A stretch of 64,000 bases of DNA from an uncultured Schlesneria sp. (lineage in GTDB: Bacteria; Planctomycetota; Planctomycetia; Planctomycetales; Planctomycetaceae), in contig CAIMFH010000163.1 of NCBI GenBank assembly GCA_903840265.1, positions 1 to 64,000 of the forward strand, in the 5' to 3' direction. The position numbers were made by a program, and so were the translations under genes. Below the pieces are notes generated by a model. That model was not told the origin of the DNA, did not search any database, and worked only from the letters and a program-made list of their open reading frames with translations. Numbering within the stretch: the first letter of the stretch is position 1; the number at the start of each line of letters is the position of its first letter. This document shows positions 45,829-54,780 of the stretch, one piece after another.

Positions 45829-45861
45829 GTGGCGGCGCTTCAGTCAGAGTGCAAAGAAAAA

Positions 45862-45886
45862 CCCACGGGATCTGGCTTCCCGTGGG
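45862..45886 (-). terminator. Rho-independent terminator between fae and mtdB
   Basis: A perfect 9-bp stem (CCCACGGGA with TCCCGTGGG, 7-base loop) is followed on the minus strand by GTTTTTC. It lies 30 bases past the fae stop and 34 before the mtdB start, so fae can be made at much higher level than mtdB. Confidence 0.9.
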
Positions 45887-45916
45887 CTAGTTCGTCTATC
45901 GCGCTGCGGGAACGAC

Positions 45917-46417
45917 TTATTCGAGACCCGAGAATGGGTGCTTCGCGGTGTCCTTCTTCGCCAGCATCTCGTCGACGCTGGGTGCATTCTTCATCGCGCT
46001 GGCGATGGCCATCTTGGTGGCTTCGTAGTTGTATTGGAAGATCTTCTTGTCGTCGTTGGCTTCCCAATGAATGAAGACGCCACAGACGATGACCAGCTTC
46101 TCGGCTTGATCCTTGGGAATCACGCCAGCTTCGACTGAATCGGCGACAGCCTTGGCAACGGCATATTGAGCGGGGCCGAACATTTGAACGGCTTGCTTGG
46201 CACCCTTGATCGTGACCTTGGTGATCATGACAGTCGAAGGCTTGACGGCCAGGTTTGGCGTCAAAACGGCGAGCAGGTTGCTGTGTCCAGCCTTTTGATC
46301 GGCTAGCGCGTTGGCGAATGCGACCCCGACCGGACCGGACTTGTCGCCAATCAGCAAATCGATGTGCGCAATCTCGTTACCTTCGCCGGCGAGGGCTTCC
46401 CCAACATAAAACGACAT
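45917..46417 (-). CDS. fae: Formaldehyde-activating enzyme
   Basis: 166 residues, the standard Fae length. Fae joins formaldehyde to tetrahydromethanopterin, giving methylene-H4MPT. The family sequence is clear throughout: [20 protein letters not shown] with the catalytic His of [47 protein letters not shown], and [20 protein letters not shown]. It ends with [18 protein letters not shown]. Known planctomycete genomes carry these genes, probably for formaldehyde detoxification, since they lack a methanol dehydrogenase in many cases. It has a dedicated terminator and probably its own promoter. Confidence 0.96.
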   Translation of the reverse strand: MSFYVGEALAGEGNEIAHIDLLIGDKSGPVGVAFANALADQKAGHSNLLAVLTPNLAVKPSTVMITKVTIKGAKQAVQMFGPAQYAVAKAVADSVEAGVIPKDQAEKLVIVCGVFIHWEANDDKKIFQYNYEATKMAIASAMKNAPSVDEMLAKKDTAKHPFSGLE

Positions 46418-46676
46418 GGTGTAATCCTGTTCAATAAATCTCGAAGTCGGCCCTCACCCTTGATAGAAAGGGGAGTCCGGTCGCGTGACCGTCGCCGCTA
46501 GACGCAGCAAGTCATACCAATCACAACACCAGTTTTCCAGCGGTAGGACCATCAAACAGGACTTTCGCCGCTCAGATTCGATGGTCAGAAAAGTAGTCGC
46601 CGCTCAGATTGGGTTTGAACGATCGGGTAACTGAAATGAATTGCCCTGTTTCTCCATTTTCAGGACGTTGACTTCG
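46418..46676. promoter_or_regulatory. Divergent spacer between fae and an ATP-grasp gene
   Basis: 258 bases holding the promoters for both divergent genes. A 14-base direct repeat, TCGCCGCTCAGATT, occurs at 46565-46578 and 46597-46610 (period 32 bases). It might be a regulator binding site or a local duplication. Confidence 0.4.
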
Positions 46677-47810
46677 ATGAAACGGGTATTGGTCGTCGGG
46701 GGCAGCACGCGAGCCGCCGCATGGTCAGCTCGCCGAGCGGGCCTGCAGCCTGTTTGTGCGGATTTGTTTGCGGATCTGGATACGCGACAAATCGCGGAAG
46801 TGGTCCACGTCCGAGACTATCCTTGCAGCCTTCCCCAGGATGTCGCCCACATCAACGCGGACGGCTGGTTCTACACCGGCGGGATCGAGAACCACCCCGA
46901 CCTGGTCGAACAAATGGATCGACCGGACGCTTCGTACGGACCACTGCTGGGGACATCTGCCGCTGCGCTACGATTGATCCGTGATCCCTTCTGGCTGAGT
47001 CGAACCCTGGCGCAGGGGGCGATCCCAGCACTAAGTGTCCTTCCAGGAACGGCCATTCCGCCGCAGGATGGAACGTGGATCAGGAAGCCAATCTCCAGTG
47101 CCGGTGGACGTGCCGTCTCTGTCTGGGATCAGTCCAGTCCTCAATTTAGCGAGTCAGAACCGTTTTTTTTTCAATCCCGAATCCACGGGGTCACCCATTC
47201 CGCGGCATTCCACAGCGACGATGACGCCGTTGAATTCCTTGGCGTGACCCAACAACTGGAGAACCCCGCGCTTTCAAATGCGCCAGATCCCTATGTCTAC
47301 TGCGGATCGATCGGCCCCCTGCAAGACGCGGGAGTTGAGAGGTTCCGGATTTCCTTGACTGCGGCTGCAGAACTTCTGGTTTCGAAATGCGACTTGCGAG
47401 GGATTTTTGGAATCGACTTCATCCCGGATTCGAATGGAACGCCTTGGATCTTGGAGGTGAATCCGCGCTACACGGCGTCTGTGGAAATCCTCGAACTGGC
47501 TTGGCAGCGATCATTTTTAGCAGGAATTCAGGGCCTGCGCGGTCAGAAGCAAAATTCCACTGCTGCTCCTGTTCTGGCCAAACTGATTCTTTACGCCGGA
47601 AATTCTCTGGTGGCTCCTGCATTCAGCGAATCCGCCGATTCTCGATCGGAGTGGGAATTACCGACAATCGCCGATGTTCCGGTTCCAGGCACACGGATCG
47701 ATGCCAAATGGCCAATTTGCAGCGTGATGGCCACGGGCGCGACGCGCGAAACCTGTATGCAATCGCTCGGGCAACGAGCGAAAAATGTCCGTGATCAACT
47801 GAAACAGTAG
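46677..47810 (+). CDS. ATP-grasp protein near the C1 genes
   Basis: 377 residues from ATG 46677. The N-terminal part (MKRVLVVGGSTRAAAWSARR) resembles the pre-ATP-grasp nucleotide fold, and the core has RKPISSAGGRAVSVWD (ATP-binding lysine loop) and GIFGIDFIPDSNGTPWILEVNPRYTASVEI, the metal-binding E-x-N-P-R segment. ATP-grasp enzymes join carboxylates to amines or similar groups. Uncharacterised ATP-grasp proteins are a regular part of H4MPT-linked C1 gene clusters in proteobacteria and planctomycetes, and I infer a role in making H4MPT or a related cofactor. It is divergent from fae. Confidence 0.85.
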   Translation: MKRVLVVGGSTRAAAWSARRAGLQPVCADLFADLDTRQIAEVVHVRDYPCSLPQDVAHINADGWFYTGGIENHPDLVEQMDRPDASYGPLLGTSAAALRLIRDPFWLSRTLAQGAIPALSVLPGTAIPPQDGTWIRKPISSAGGRAVSVWDQSSPQFSESEPFFFQSRIHGVTHSAAFHSDDDAVEFLGVTQQLENPALSNAPDPYVYCGSIGPLQDAGVERFRISLTAAAELLVSKCDLRGIFGIDFIPDSNGTPWILEVNPRYTASVEILELAWQRSFLAGIQGLRGQKQNSTAAPVLAKLILYAGNSLVAPAFSESADSRSEWELPTIADVPVPGTRIDAKWPICSVMATGATRETCMQSLGQRAKNVRDQLKQ

Positions 47811-48020
47811 GACCGAAACGAGCAAGCGTCGCAGTTTGAGAGTTTCTGAAATGATCCGCTCCGGCCAAAAATTGCAATAGCAGAAGACGCCCCAAAGATT
47901 TAGAGTCGTCCGGCAACCCGTTCCGTTCTTGATCGGCTGGACCGCCCCCGATAAGATCAGCCTCGAACTTGGTCGCCAATTTCTGTCGCCCAACTAACTC
48001 TAATTCCTCTTTAGAAGACC

Positions 48021-49376
48021 ATGACGAAAGCGACCGACATTCGCATTCGCAGTGCAACCTGCGCCTTCGAGTCCGTGACGTTTCGGACTCCCATCAAGTT
48101 CGGCGGACGAGTTCAGTCCAAGTCGTTTCTGATCAACGTCGATGTGGAGGTCGAATCGCGGGATGGCAAGCGCCATGCCAGCGGCTTCGGCAGCATGCCC
48201 ATCGGCAACGTCTGGGCCTGGCCCAGCGATAAGGTCACGACAGAGCAGGCTGAAAACGCGGTCAAGCAATTTGCTGAAGCCGTTGTCGAGCTGGGATACG
48301 GCTGCAACGAGACGGGACATCCGCTCGAGCTGTCGTATCACTTGTCCGCCGAGTACGAACATCTTGGCAAGACGCTATCCAACCGGCTGAAGCTGGCAGA
48401 GCCGATTCCCAAGCTGGCACTGGCTGTCGCCGCCAGTCCGTTTGATGCCGCCCTGCATGATGCCTATGGGCGATTGCACGGCGTGAACAGCTACAACACA
48501 TTGTCTTCCAAGTTCATGTCGTACGATTTGGAAGAGTATCTGGATGATCAGTTTGCGGGCGAATACCTCGACAAGTACACGCTGAGAGAGCCCAAAGAGC
48601 GAATGCCGCTCTATCATCTCGTTGGCGCCCTTGATCCGCTGACCGATGGCGATGTGGAAAAGAAGGTCGGCGACGGCCTTCCTGAGACGTTGGGTCAATG
48701 GATCGCGTTTAACGGGCTGACCCACATGAAGATCAAGTTGTCGGGGGACAACTTTGATTGGGATATTGAACGAACGCTCTCGGTGAATCGAGTTGCCGAA
48801 CAAGCACAGGCTGCTCGCGGTTGCCAGCAATGGTTCTACTCGTTGGACTTCAACGAAAAGTGCCCGAATCCGGAGTACGTCATCGCTTTCCTGAACAAGG
48901 TGCGCGAACAATCCGCCATCACCTTTGACCGCATCCAGTACATCGAACAACCGACGAACCGAGATCTGAAGGCTCACCCCGACGACAAGATGCACGAAGC
49001 GGCGAAATTGAAGCCCGTCGTCATCGACGAGTCGCTGACGGATTACGATTCGTTGCTGCTGGCCAGGGACATGGGATACACCGGTGTGGCGTTGAAAGCC
49101 TGCAAAGGACACACCGAGTCATTACTGTTGGGTGCTGCAGCTCAGAAGTTCGGAATGTTCCTGTGCGTGCAGGATCTGACCTGCCCCGGCTATTCGTTCC
49201 TGCATTCGGCCAGCCTGGCCGCCCGGATCCCGACTGTCGCCGCGATTGAGGGGAATGGCCGACAATATTGCCCCGCGGCGAATAAGCCCTGGGTCAAGGG
49301 CTTCCCGGCCATGTTCGAGATTACCGATGGGACCGTTGGCACATTTGAATTGAACGGACCTGGCTTGGGGTTCTGA
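48021..49376 (+). CDS. Enolase-superfamily enzyme (muconate cycloisomerase-like)
   Basis: 451 residues. The barrel domain has a K-x-K pair (Lys237 and Lys239 in THMKIKLSG), candidate metal ligands Asp276 (YSLDFNEKC), Glu309 (YIEQPTNRD) and Asp336 (VVIDESLTDYDS), and GVALKACKGHTESLL. These place it in the MLE-type branch, which abstracts a proton next to a carboxylate. Substrate is unknown; dipeptide, muconate or succinylbenzoate types are possible. The N-terminal capping domain is longer than usual, with about 60 residues around KLAEPIPKLALAVAAS. The MoaD-like gene starts two bases after the stop, so these are co-translated. Confidence 0.88.
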   Translation: MTKATDIRIRSATCAFESVTFRTPIKFGGRVQSKSFLINVDVEVESRDGKRHASGFGSMPIGNVWAWPSDKVTTEQAENAVKQFAEAVVELGYGCNETGHPLELSYHLSAEYEHLGKTLSNRLKLAEPIPKLALAVAASPFDAALHDAYGRLHGVNSYNTLSSKFMSYDLEEYLDDQFAGEYLDKYTLREPKERMPLYHLVGALDPLTDGDVEKKVGDGLPETLGQWIAFNGLTHMKIKLSGDNFDWDIERTLSVNRVAEQAQAARGCQQWFYSLDFNEKCPNPEYVIAFLNKVREQSAITFDRIQYIEQPTNRDLKAHPDDKMHEAAKLKPVVIDESLTDYDSLLLARDMGYTGVALKACKGHTESLLLGAAAQKFGMFLCVQDLTCPGYSFLHSASLAARIPTVAAIEGNGRQYCPAANKPWVKGFPAMFEITDGTVGTFELNGPGLGF

Positions 49377-49377
49377 G

Positions 49378-49647
49378 ATGCCTCACGTGGTGTTCACAGA
49401 CAACATCCAGCGACACGTCGCCTGTCCGCCCAGCACGGTGGGCGGCGGAACGGTGCGCGAGGTTCTTGACGAAGTATTCTCGACGAATGAACGAGCACGT
49501 GGTTATGTGCTCGATGAACATGGTGCTGTCCGCAAGCATATGATTGTTTTCATTAACGGTGCGATGATTCGCGACCGGCAATCGTTAAGTGACCCAGTCT
49601 TGCCTGATGCCGAAGTCTACGTGATGCAGGCATTGTCCGGCGGTTAA
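49378..49647 (+). CDS. MoaD/ThiS-like ubiquitin-fold protein
   Basis: 89 residues ending in GG, as needed for adenylation and thiocarboxylation by an E1-like enzyme. The beta-grasp fold is consistent with HVVFTDNIQRHV, GTVREVLDEVF, IVFINGAMIRD and DAEVYVMQALSGG. Classical MoaD and ThiS act as sulfur carriers for molybdopterin and thiamine. No moaE, thiG or E1 gene is next to it, so the pathway is open. It is wedged between an enolase-superfamily gene (one base gap) and an Asp-box propeller gene (30 bases). Pairing of such MoaD-like proteins with sialidase-like propellers is something I recall in other genomes. Confidence 0.85.
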   Translation: MPHVVFTDNIQRHVACPPSTVGGGTVREVLDEVFSTNERARGYVLDEHGAVRKHMIVFINGAMIRDRQSLSDPVLPDAEVYVMQALSGG

Positions 49648-49677
49648 ATGACCTGCCCCTGATCAAGAGAACTTTCC

Positions 49678-50802
49678 ATGAGCGACCGTCTGTTAGCAGC
49701 GACGCGGAAGGGCTTGTTCCTGATCGAGCGGACGGGGCGGAAAAGCGTTCCGTGGGAGATCACCAGAACATCGTTTCTGGCAGAGCACGTCATTATCACC
49801 TTGCCCGATCGACGTGACGGATCGATCTATGCATCGTTGTATCACGGCCATTTTGGATCGAAGCTGCATCGTTCCACCGACCAAGGGAACACCTGGATCG
49901 AGATTGCCGTCCCCACTTATCCGAAGCAACCGGAAGGGGAAGTCCAAAAGGACATGTGGGGACGGACGATCGAATGGAAACTGGATCGAATCTGGGCTCT
50001 TGAAGCAGGTGGACGGGACGAACCGGGAGTGCTGTGGTGCGGCACGCTGCCAGGAGGCCTGTTCAAGTCCACCGATCACGGAAGCTCGTGGAGCCTTGTG
50101 GAAGCATTGTGGAATGATCCGCGGCGCATGGAATGGATGGGTGGCGGAGCGGATTTGCCTGGCATACATTCAGTCTGCGTTGATCCGCGCGATTCGCGAC
50201 GAGTAACGATCGGCGTCTCGTGTGGAGGCGTGTGGGTGACGAATGATGGCGGAGCCACTTGGAACTGCCAAGCTGATGGAATCTGGTCAGCTTACACTCC
50301 CCCCGAACAGAAAGAGAATCCGAACGTCCAAGACGTACATCGCGTCGTGCAGTGTCAATCGAATCCCGATGCCCTGTGGGCTCAGCATCACAACGGCATC
50401 TTCCGCTCGACGGACCGATGCGCATCGTGGCAGGATGTTTCTCATTTGAAGAGCCTGTCACCGACATCGTTTGGATTCGCCGTCGCGGTTCATCCGGGCG
50501 AAGCAAACACTGCATGGTTCGTTCCCGGCGTTAAAGATGAGCATCGATTGCCAGCGGATGGGAAAGTTGTCGTGGCCAGGACTAGAGACGGCGGCGCAAC
50601 CTACGATATTTTACGAAACGGCTTGCCCCAGGATCATGCCTACGATCTGACCTATCGGCATGGGTTGGATATCGATGAGTCGGGAGATCGACTCGCATTC
50701 GGCTCGACCACGGGTTCGTTGTGGGTCACAGAGGATCAGGGCGATTCGTGGCAGACGGTATCTCAACATCTGCCGCCGATCTATTGCGTTCGATTTGTGT
50801 GA
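49678..50802 (+). CDS. Asp-box (BNR) beta-propeller, sialidase/VPS10-like
   Basis: 374 residues with no signal peptide, so probably cytoplasmic. Six Asp-box repeats (S-x-D-x-G-x-T-W) are visible: HRSTDQGNTW, FKSTDHGSSW, WVTNDGGATW, FRSTDRCASW (Gly replaced by Cys), ARTRDGGATY and WVTEDQGDSW. These shape propeller blades in sialidases and sortilin-type proteins. The sialidase active-site arginine triad cannot be recognised, so glycosidase activity is doubtful. It opens with DRLLAATRKGLFLIER, common to the bacterial cytoplasmic members. It follows the MoaD-like gene in one apparent operon. Confidence 0.85.
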   Translation: MSDRLLAATRKGLFLIERTGRKSVPWEITRTSFLAEHVIITLPDRRDGSIYASLYHGHFGSKLHRSTDQGNTWIEIAVPTYPKQPEGEVQKDMWGRTIEWKLDRIWALEAGGRDEPGVLWCGTLPGGLFKSTDHGSSWSLVEALWNDPRRMEWMGGGADLPGIHSVCVDPRDSRRVTIGVSCGGVWVTNDGGATWNCQADGIWSAYTPPEQKENPNVQDVHRVVQCQSNPDALWAQHHNGIFRSTDRCASWQDVSHLKSLSPTSFGFAVAVHPGEANTAWFVPGVKDEHRLPADGKVVVARTRDGGATYDILRNGLPQDHAYDLTYRHGLDIDESGDRLAFGSTTGSLWVTEDQGDSWQTVSQHLPPIYCVRFV

Positions 50803-50847
50803 GCGGCTCCTGGCATCTCTTTTTGGGTGAAAGACAGGACCCTGCCC

Positions 50848-52080
50848 CTAAAACTCCGCGCGAGGGCGTATCAGCAGTACGAGCACGATCGAGAAAATTG
50901 CCGCTCCGGCAAACAAGCTGAAGATCATGTTCAGTGGCACTTTTGAATCGCGCAAGGCACCGAACCCCCAGTCCGCGAATCCGCCACAACTGATGCTGAC
51001 CATGTTCATCAGGCCATAGCCGGTTGCTCGAAGTTCGGGCCGGACGATCTGCGATAGAATTGGCATGTTGTTGCAGTCGAAGAATCCCCATCCCAGGCCG
51101 AACAGGATGAGGAAGGCGACCGCCATCGTCAGCGAACTCGCGTTTCCAACGCCGAAGATGGCTGGTACGATCAAAGTCATTCCAATCGCGCTGACGTAGA
51201 TTCGGCCGCGGACATTAGTCTGCATCCAACGATCCGCCATCAATCCGCCGAGGAATGCCCCGAGGATGGCAGCGACTTGCCAATAGAACGTGGCGGCGAC
51301 ACCCGCTTGCCCCTGGCCGATTTGAAACTGGGCTTTCAGAATTGAGGGCATCCAGTCGCGCACGACCCATCCCGCCAGCGCGGGGAGAGTGAAATACAAC
51401 ACTAACAGAACGAACGAGAAATTCGAACATAACTCGCGGGCCGCACGAAGCGGAGAAGGCTTGGGCTGGTCAACAACATGAGATTTGGGAGCGTCGCGCA
51501 ACAATGCGACCAGAGGAATCGCGTACACCATTCCAGACAGTCCGCACATCTCAAAGGCATACCGCCAGCCGATGTCCGGGGATGCGGCAAGATAGCCGCC
51601 GAAGCCTCCGCAGATGACTCCCCCGTAGATCGCCACCTGGTGCAAACCGACCGCCCGTGATCGAGTCGTGCCCGTATGATAGTCGGCGATCAGTGCCAGG
51701 CCGGCGGGAATATAGAACGCCTCGCTGATTCCCATGAGTGATCGCGCGAGCAGCAACTGATCAAAGCTGGTGACCTGTCCCGTCCACCAGGTCACCGCTG
51801 ACCAGACAAACAAACTACCGCAAATGGTCAGCCGGCGACTGAAGCGATCTGCGACATAGCCGCCAACCGGGCTGAGAAAAGCGTAGACCCATTTGAATTG
51901 CCCGAGCATGAAGCCCCAGTTTTTTTCGGAACCGATGCTGGGAATGTCGGACATCACCGAGGCTTGCATCGATGCCAACATCTGTCGATCAAGATAGTTC
52001 AGTAGCGCCACTGGCATTAACAGCGCAACGACAAGCCAGGCGGTGCGGTACCCGGTGGCAGGATTCAATCGAAGCGACAC
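50848..52080 (-). CDS. MFS transporter (anion:cation symporter-like)
   Basis: 410 residues from a GTG at 52080 behind GAGGG; a TTG at 52170 would add 30 polar residues. Twelve membrane segments are expected. The opening LVVALLMPVALLNYLDRQML and GYVADRFSRRLT (A motif) match the hexuronate/phthalate ACS family, as does RSLMGISEAFYIPAGLALIADYHTGTTRSRAVGLHQVAIYGG. The substrate is probably an organic anion such as a sugar acid. It converges with the propeller gene, 45 bases between the stops. Confidence 0.88.
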   Translation of the reverse strand: MSLRLNPATGYRTAWLVVALLMPVALLNYLDRQMLASMQASVMSDIPSIGSEKNWGFMLGQFKWVYAFLSPVGGYVADRFSRRLTICGSLFVWSAVTWWTGQVTSFDQLLLARSLMGISEAFYIPAGLALIADYHTGTTRSRAVGLHQVAIYGGVICGGFGGYLAASPDIGWRYAFEMCGLSGMVYAIPLVALLRDAPKSHVVDQPKPSPLRAARELCSNFSFVLLVLYFTLPALAGWVVRDWMPSILKAQFQIGQGQAGVAATFYWQVAAILGAFLGGLMADRWMQTNVRGRIYVSAIGMTLIVPAIFGVGNASSLTMAVAFLILFGLGWGFFDCNNMPILSQIVRPELRATGYGLMNMVSISCGGFADWGFGALRDSKVPLNMIFSLFAGAAIFSIVLVLLIRPRAEF

Positions 52081-52206
52081 GTGAGATCGTCCCTCGGTCT
52101 TGTTGGCGTTAGTGTTAGCCGAATTCTGGCAACGTTCCTGACTATGTGAGCATCGAGTACAATTTGGCAACCCGGCGAATGTGATTTCTTCCCTCGAGCA
52201 TTCCTG

Positions 52207-53211
52207 ATGCTAACGCGTATCCGATCAGCAACGAAATGGGTACGCCGACATCCGTGGCTGGCGACCGTGATCCTCCTTTGTGTCTGCTTAGTCAGCGTGA
52301 ATGCCCTCGCCTATCAGCATGCACGAGCGATGCTCTGGTTCGCTCGGGACGGTTCGCGGACTCTGCGACCTGATCAGCTTTCGACGCTCGGAAAAATCGC
52401 GGTGCTGGCGACAGGGGTCAGGGTTCCCCGCCCGGAGAACGATCGAACACCGTTGGACAACGGGCTCGATTTCTATACAAGGCGAATTGAAGTCGTATCC
52501 GATATCGTGCTGGAAGTTTGGGTGTTGCCCGCAGACCCATCGCAAGGAACCGTGCTCTTACTCCACGGTTATGCGGGCGCGAAATGTGATCTTCTGGCAG
52601 AAGCAAAGGTATTTCATGAGTTGGGGTATGTCGTTTGGCTCGTCGACTTTCGAGGGAGCGGCGGATCGAGCGAGAACTACACAACGATTGGATACAGCGA
52701 AGCTGAAGATGTGGCGGCAACGATCACCCGTATCCGCGAAGACTCGGAAGATCAGCCCCTGATTGTCTACGCGCGATCAATGGGTGCGGCTGCGATTTTA
52801 CGCGCCGTGCATATTCACAAATCCAAGGTCGATGGGGTGATCTTAGAATCGGTGTTCGATCGGCTGCAGACAACGGTGGGGAACCGATTCAGACTGATGA
52901 GCTTGCCGGCCTATCCCGCAGCGAATTTGCTGATCTTCTGGGGCGGAATCTGTACCGGGTTCAACGGCGTCGAACACAATCCAGTCGAGTACGCTCCCAG
53001 TTGCCACTGCCCGACCTTATTCCTGCACGGCGAAATCGATCCGAACGCAACGCTGCTGGAAGCAAGAAACGTGCAGACACAATTGGGTGATCGCGATTCT
53101 GAGTTCGTCGTGGTTGAGAAGACAGGTCACACGCCGACAATCGCGGCCGATTCCGTCCGCTGGAAGGGAGCGGCATCTCGGCTTCTAGCACGCATCCGTC
53201 GTGTCCCGTGA
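52207..53211 (+). CDS. Alpha/beta hydrolase
   Basis: 334 residues. A membrane anchor or uncleaved signal (about 15-35, LATVILLCVCLVSVNALAY) is followed by an alpha/beta-hydrolase core. The oxyanion segment is VLLLHGYAGAKCDL, the nucleophile elbow is IVYARSMGAAAI, giving A-R-S-M-G rather than G-x-S-x-G, the acid is Asp in FLHGEIDPNA, and the His is in EKTGHTPTI. The family includes YqkD/BEM46-like serine hydrolases. The substrate is unknown. The stop lies two bases from that of the convergent response-regulator gene. Confidence 0.9.
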   Translation: MLTRIRSATKWVRRHPWLATVILLCVCLVSVNALAYQHARAMLWFARDGSRTLRPDQLSTLGKIAVLATGVRVPRPENDRTPLDNGLDFYTRRIEVVSDIVLEVWVLPADPSQGTVLLLHGYAGAKCDLLAEAKVFHELGYVVWLVDFRGSGGSSENYTTIGYSEAEDVAATITRIREDSEDQPLIVYARSMGAAAILRAVHIHKSKVDGVILESVFDRLQTTVGNRFRLMSLPAYPAANLLIFWGGICTGFNGVEHNPVEYAPSCHCPTLFLHGEIDPNATLLEARNVQTQLGDRDSEFVVVEKTGHTPTIAADSVRWKGAASRLLARIRRVP

Positions 53212-53213
53212 AC

Positions 53214-53876
53214 TTACTCGCGCAACAGGCTTGCGGCTACCGACTGCGGTGATCCACCCTCTTCCGCGAGCTCTTCAAGTCGAACAGCAAATCGAATCAG
53301 ATCCACGACGGAAGTTGCGCCAATCTTGGCCATCAGTCGTCGTCGTCGATCTTCAATCGTTCTCAAAGGGACGTTGATCTCGTACGCGATCTCTTTGTTC
53401 AATTTTCCGTGGGAAACCAGTTCGAGGATTTGCCGTTCCTCGGTGTTGATCGATTTCCAGACTAATTGAATGCGTTCACGCTCGGCCTTCTTCGCCAGCA
53501 GTTGATAGCTCAGTTTCAAGGCGTGCGTGATGGCATCGCAGATCTTTTGAGTCGGTGCCGTTTTTTCCAGGAAGGTCACCGCGCCAGCTTGCATCGCATC
53601 GACAGCGATCGGCGTTTCGGCGTAACCGGTCACGATCACCGTCGGAATGACCCGGCCTTCCGCTTTGAGATGCCGAAGCAGATCAAGTCCGCTCATTCCG
53701 CGCATTCTGAGATCAGTGATCAAGCACGACGGATGATCCTCGGTATACCCGTTGAGGAAGTCCTCAGCGTTGGCACACTCTACGGCATTGAGCTGCATCG
53801 ATGCGACAACGACAGCAAGAGCTCGGCGAGCTCCAGGATCGTCATCGACGATATAGACTTCCGGGTGCTGGTCCAT
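53214..53876 (-). CDS. FixJ/NarL-type response regulator
   Basis: 220 residues from ATG 53876. The receiver domain (1-120) begins EVYIVDDDPGARRALAVVV with phosphoacceptor Asp55 (CLITDLRMRGMSG), Thr in PTVIVTGYAE and Lys in TFLEKTAPTQ. A LuxR-type HTH follows, RQILELVSHGKLNKEIAYE and VPLRTIEDRRRRLMAKIG, with unusual replacement of the canonical TVKxHRxRVMEKL pattern. It ends with about 25 extra residues. No kinase is adjacent on the same strand except the partial phosphorelay protein at 54017-54664. Confidence 0.9.
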   Translation of the reverse strand: MDQHPEVYIVDDDPGARRALAVVVASMQLNAVECANAEDFLNGYTEDHPSCLITDLRMRGMSGLDLLRHLKAEGRVIPTVIVTGYAETPIAVDAMQAGAVTFLEKTAPTQKICDAITHALKLSYQLLAKKAERERIQLVWKSINTEERQILELVSHGKLNKEIAYEINVPLRTIEDRRRRLMAKIGATSVVDLIRFAVRLEELAEEGGSPQSVAASLLRE

Positions 53877-54016
53877 TCTGAACCCTTTCGACACCACGAG
53901 GTCGGCGACACTGCCAGTTCGCGAAAACGGTATATTGATCACATTGCATCATCCACAGTCAAGCCGTGGTCTACCACGGAACAGATGGGAGGGGGTCGTG
54001 GTGTGTTTTAATACAT

Positions 54017-54664
54017 TCATTTATCGAGGATTTCCCGAATCTTCAATAGCAGTTCTGGCATTCGAAAAGGTTTTTGGACGAATGCATCAAGCGCGCTTGG
54101 TTGCGTCGACAAGTCCGCGCTACCGTCGAGACCGCTCAAGTATAGCACGCGTAGGTTCGGAACATCTGTTCTAAGGGCGTCCGCCAGCTCACGGCCGGTC
54201 ATCTCTGGCATGACCATGTCGGTCACTAGCAGATTGATCAATCCGCGATGCCGCAAGGCCACAGCAATGGCTGCGGGACCGTGCCGCGCTTCAAGCACAT
54301 GATACCCACCACGAATGAGTGCCGCTTTAATGAATTGACGAACTTGTGGATCATCATCAACAACGAGGACGGTTTCTTCAGTTCCCTTTTGCGTGACCTC
54401 GCCGGCAAGGTGGGGACGCGGTGCAGCGGTCGATGGAGGTCCACCCAAATGCGTTCGCAGGCGAGCGGTTATCTCGGCGATTCGCTCAGTTGCCTCGCCA
54501 ATGCTGACAACCGTGTCCCTTCCCAAGTCGTTTGCCGGAATTTTCTCCAGCAATTTACTGCTTGAGCAAGAGATTACCAGCAGCAAATTATTGATGTCAT
54601 GAATTGCTGTACCAACCGCTTGCTGGAGCGTGTCGACGGACGATTGCGGATCGCAAGGTGTCAT
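54017..54664 (-). CDS. Phosphoacceptor-receiver fusion lacking an ATPase
   Basis: 215 residues. Residues 1-72 form a HisKA-like helix pair with His22 in TAIHDINNLLLVI, equal to the HDFNNLL phosphoacceptor of hybrid kinases. After a short linker comes a full receiver domain (about 97-213) with TVLVVDDDPQVRQFI, Asp149 in LLVTDMVMPEMTG and Lys in AFVQKPFRMP. The HATPase domain that normally lies between these is missing. It could be a phosphotransfer relay that another kinase phosphorylates, or a deletion product. The FixJ-type gene 140 bases downstream on the same strand is a natural partner. Confidence 0.85.
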   Translation of the reverse strand: MTPCDPQSSVDTLQQAVGTAIHDINNLLLVISCSSSKLLEKIPANDLGRDTVVSIGEATERIAEITARLRTHLGGPPSTAAPRPHLAGEVTQKGTEETVLVVDDDPQVRQFIKAALIRGGYHVLEARHGPAAIAVALRHRGLINLLVTDMVMPEMTGRELADALRTDVPNLRVLYLSGLDGSADLSTQPSALDAFVQKPFRMPELLLKIREILDK

Positions 54665-54780
54665 CGCGGCGAATTCCTGTGCGTGTAGACGTTAGAACCG
54701 CGGCGCGTAGCACGCCAAGTGAAATTCACGAGCCAGCAATATAAATGCCAACAACGAATATTACCAAGGTCGTAAGAATG

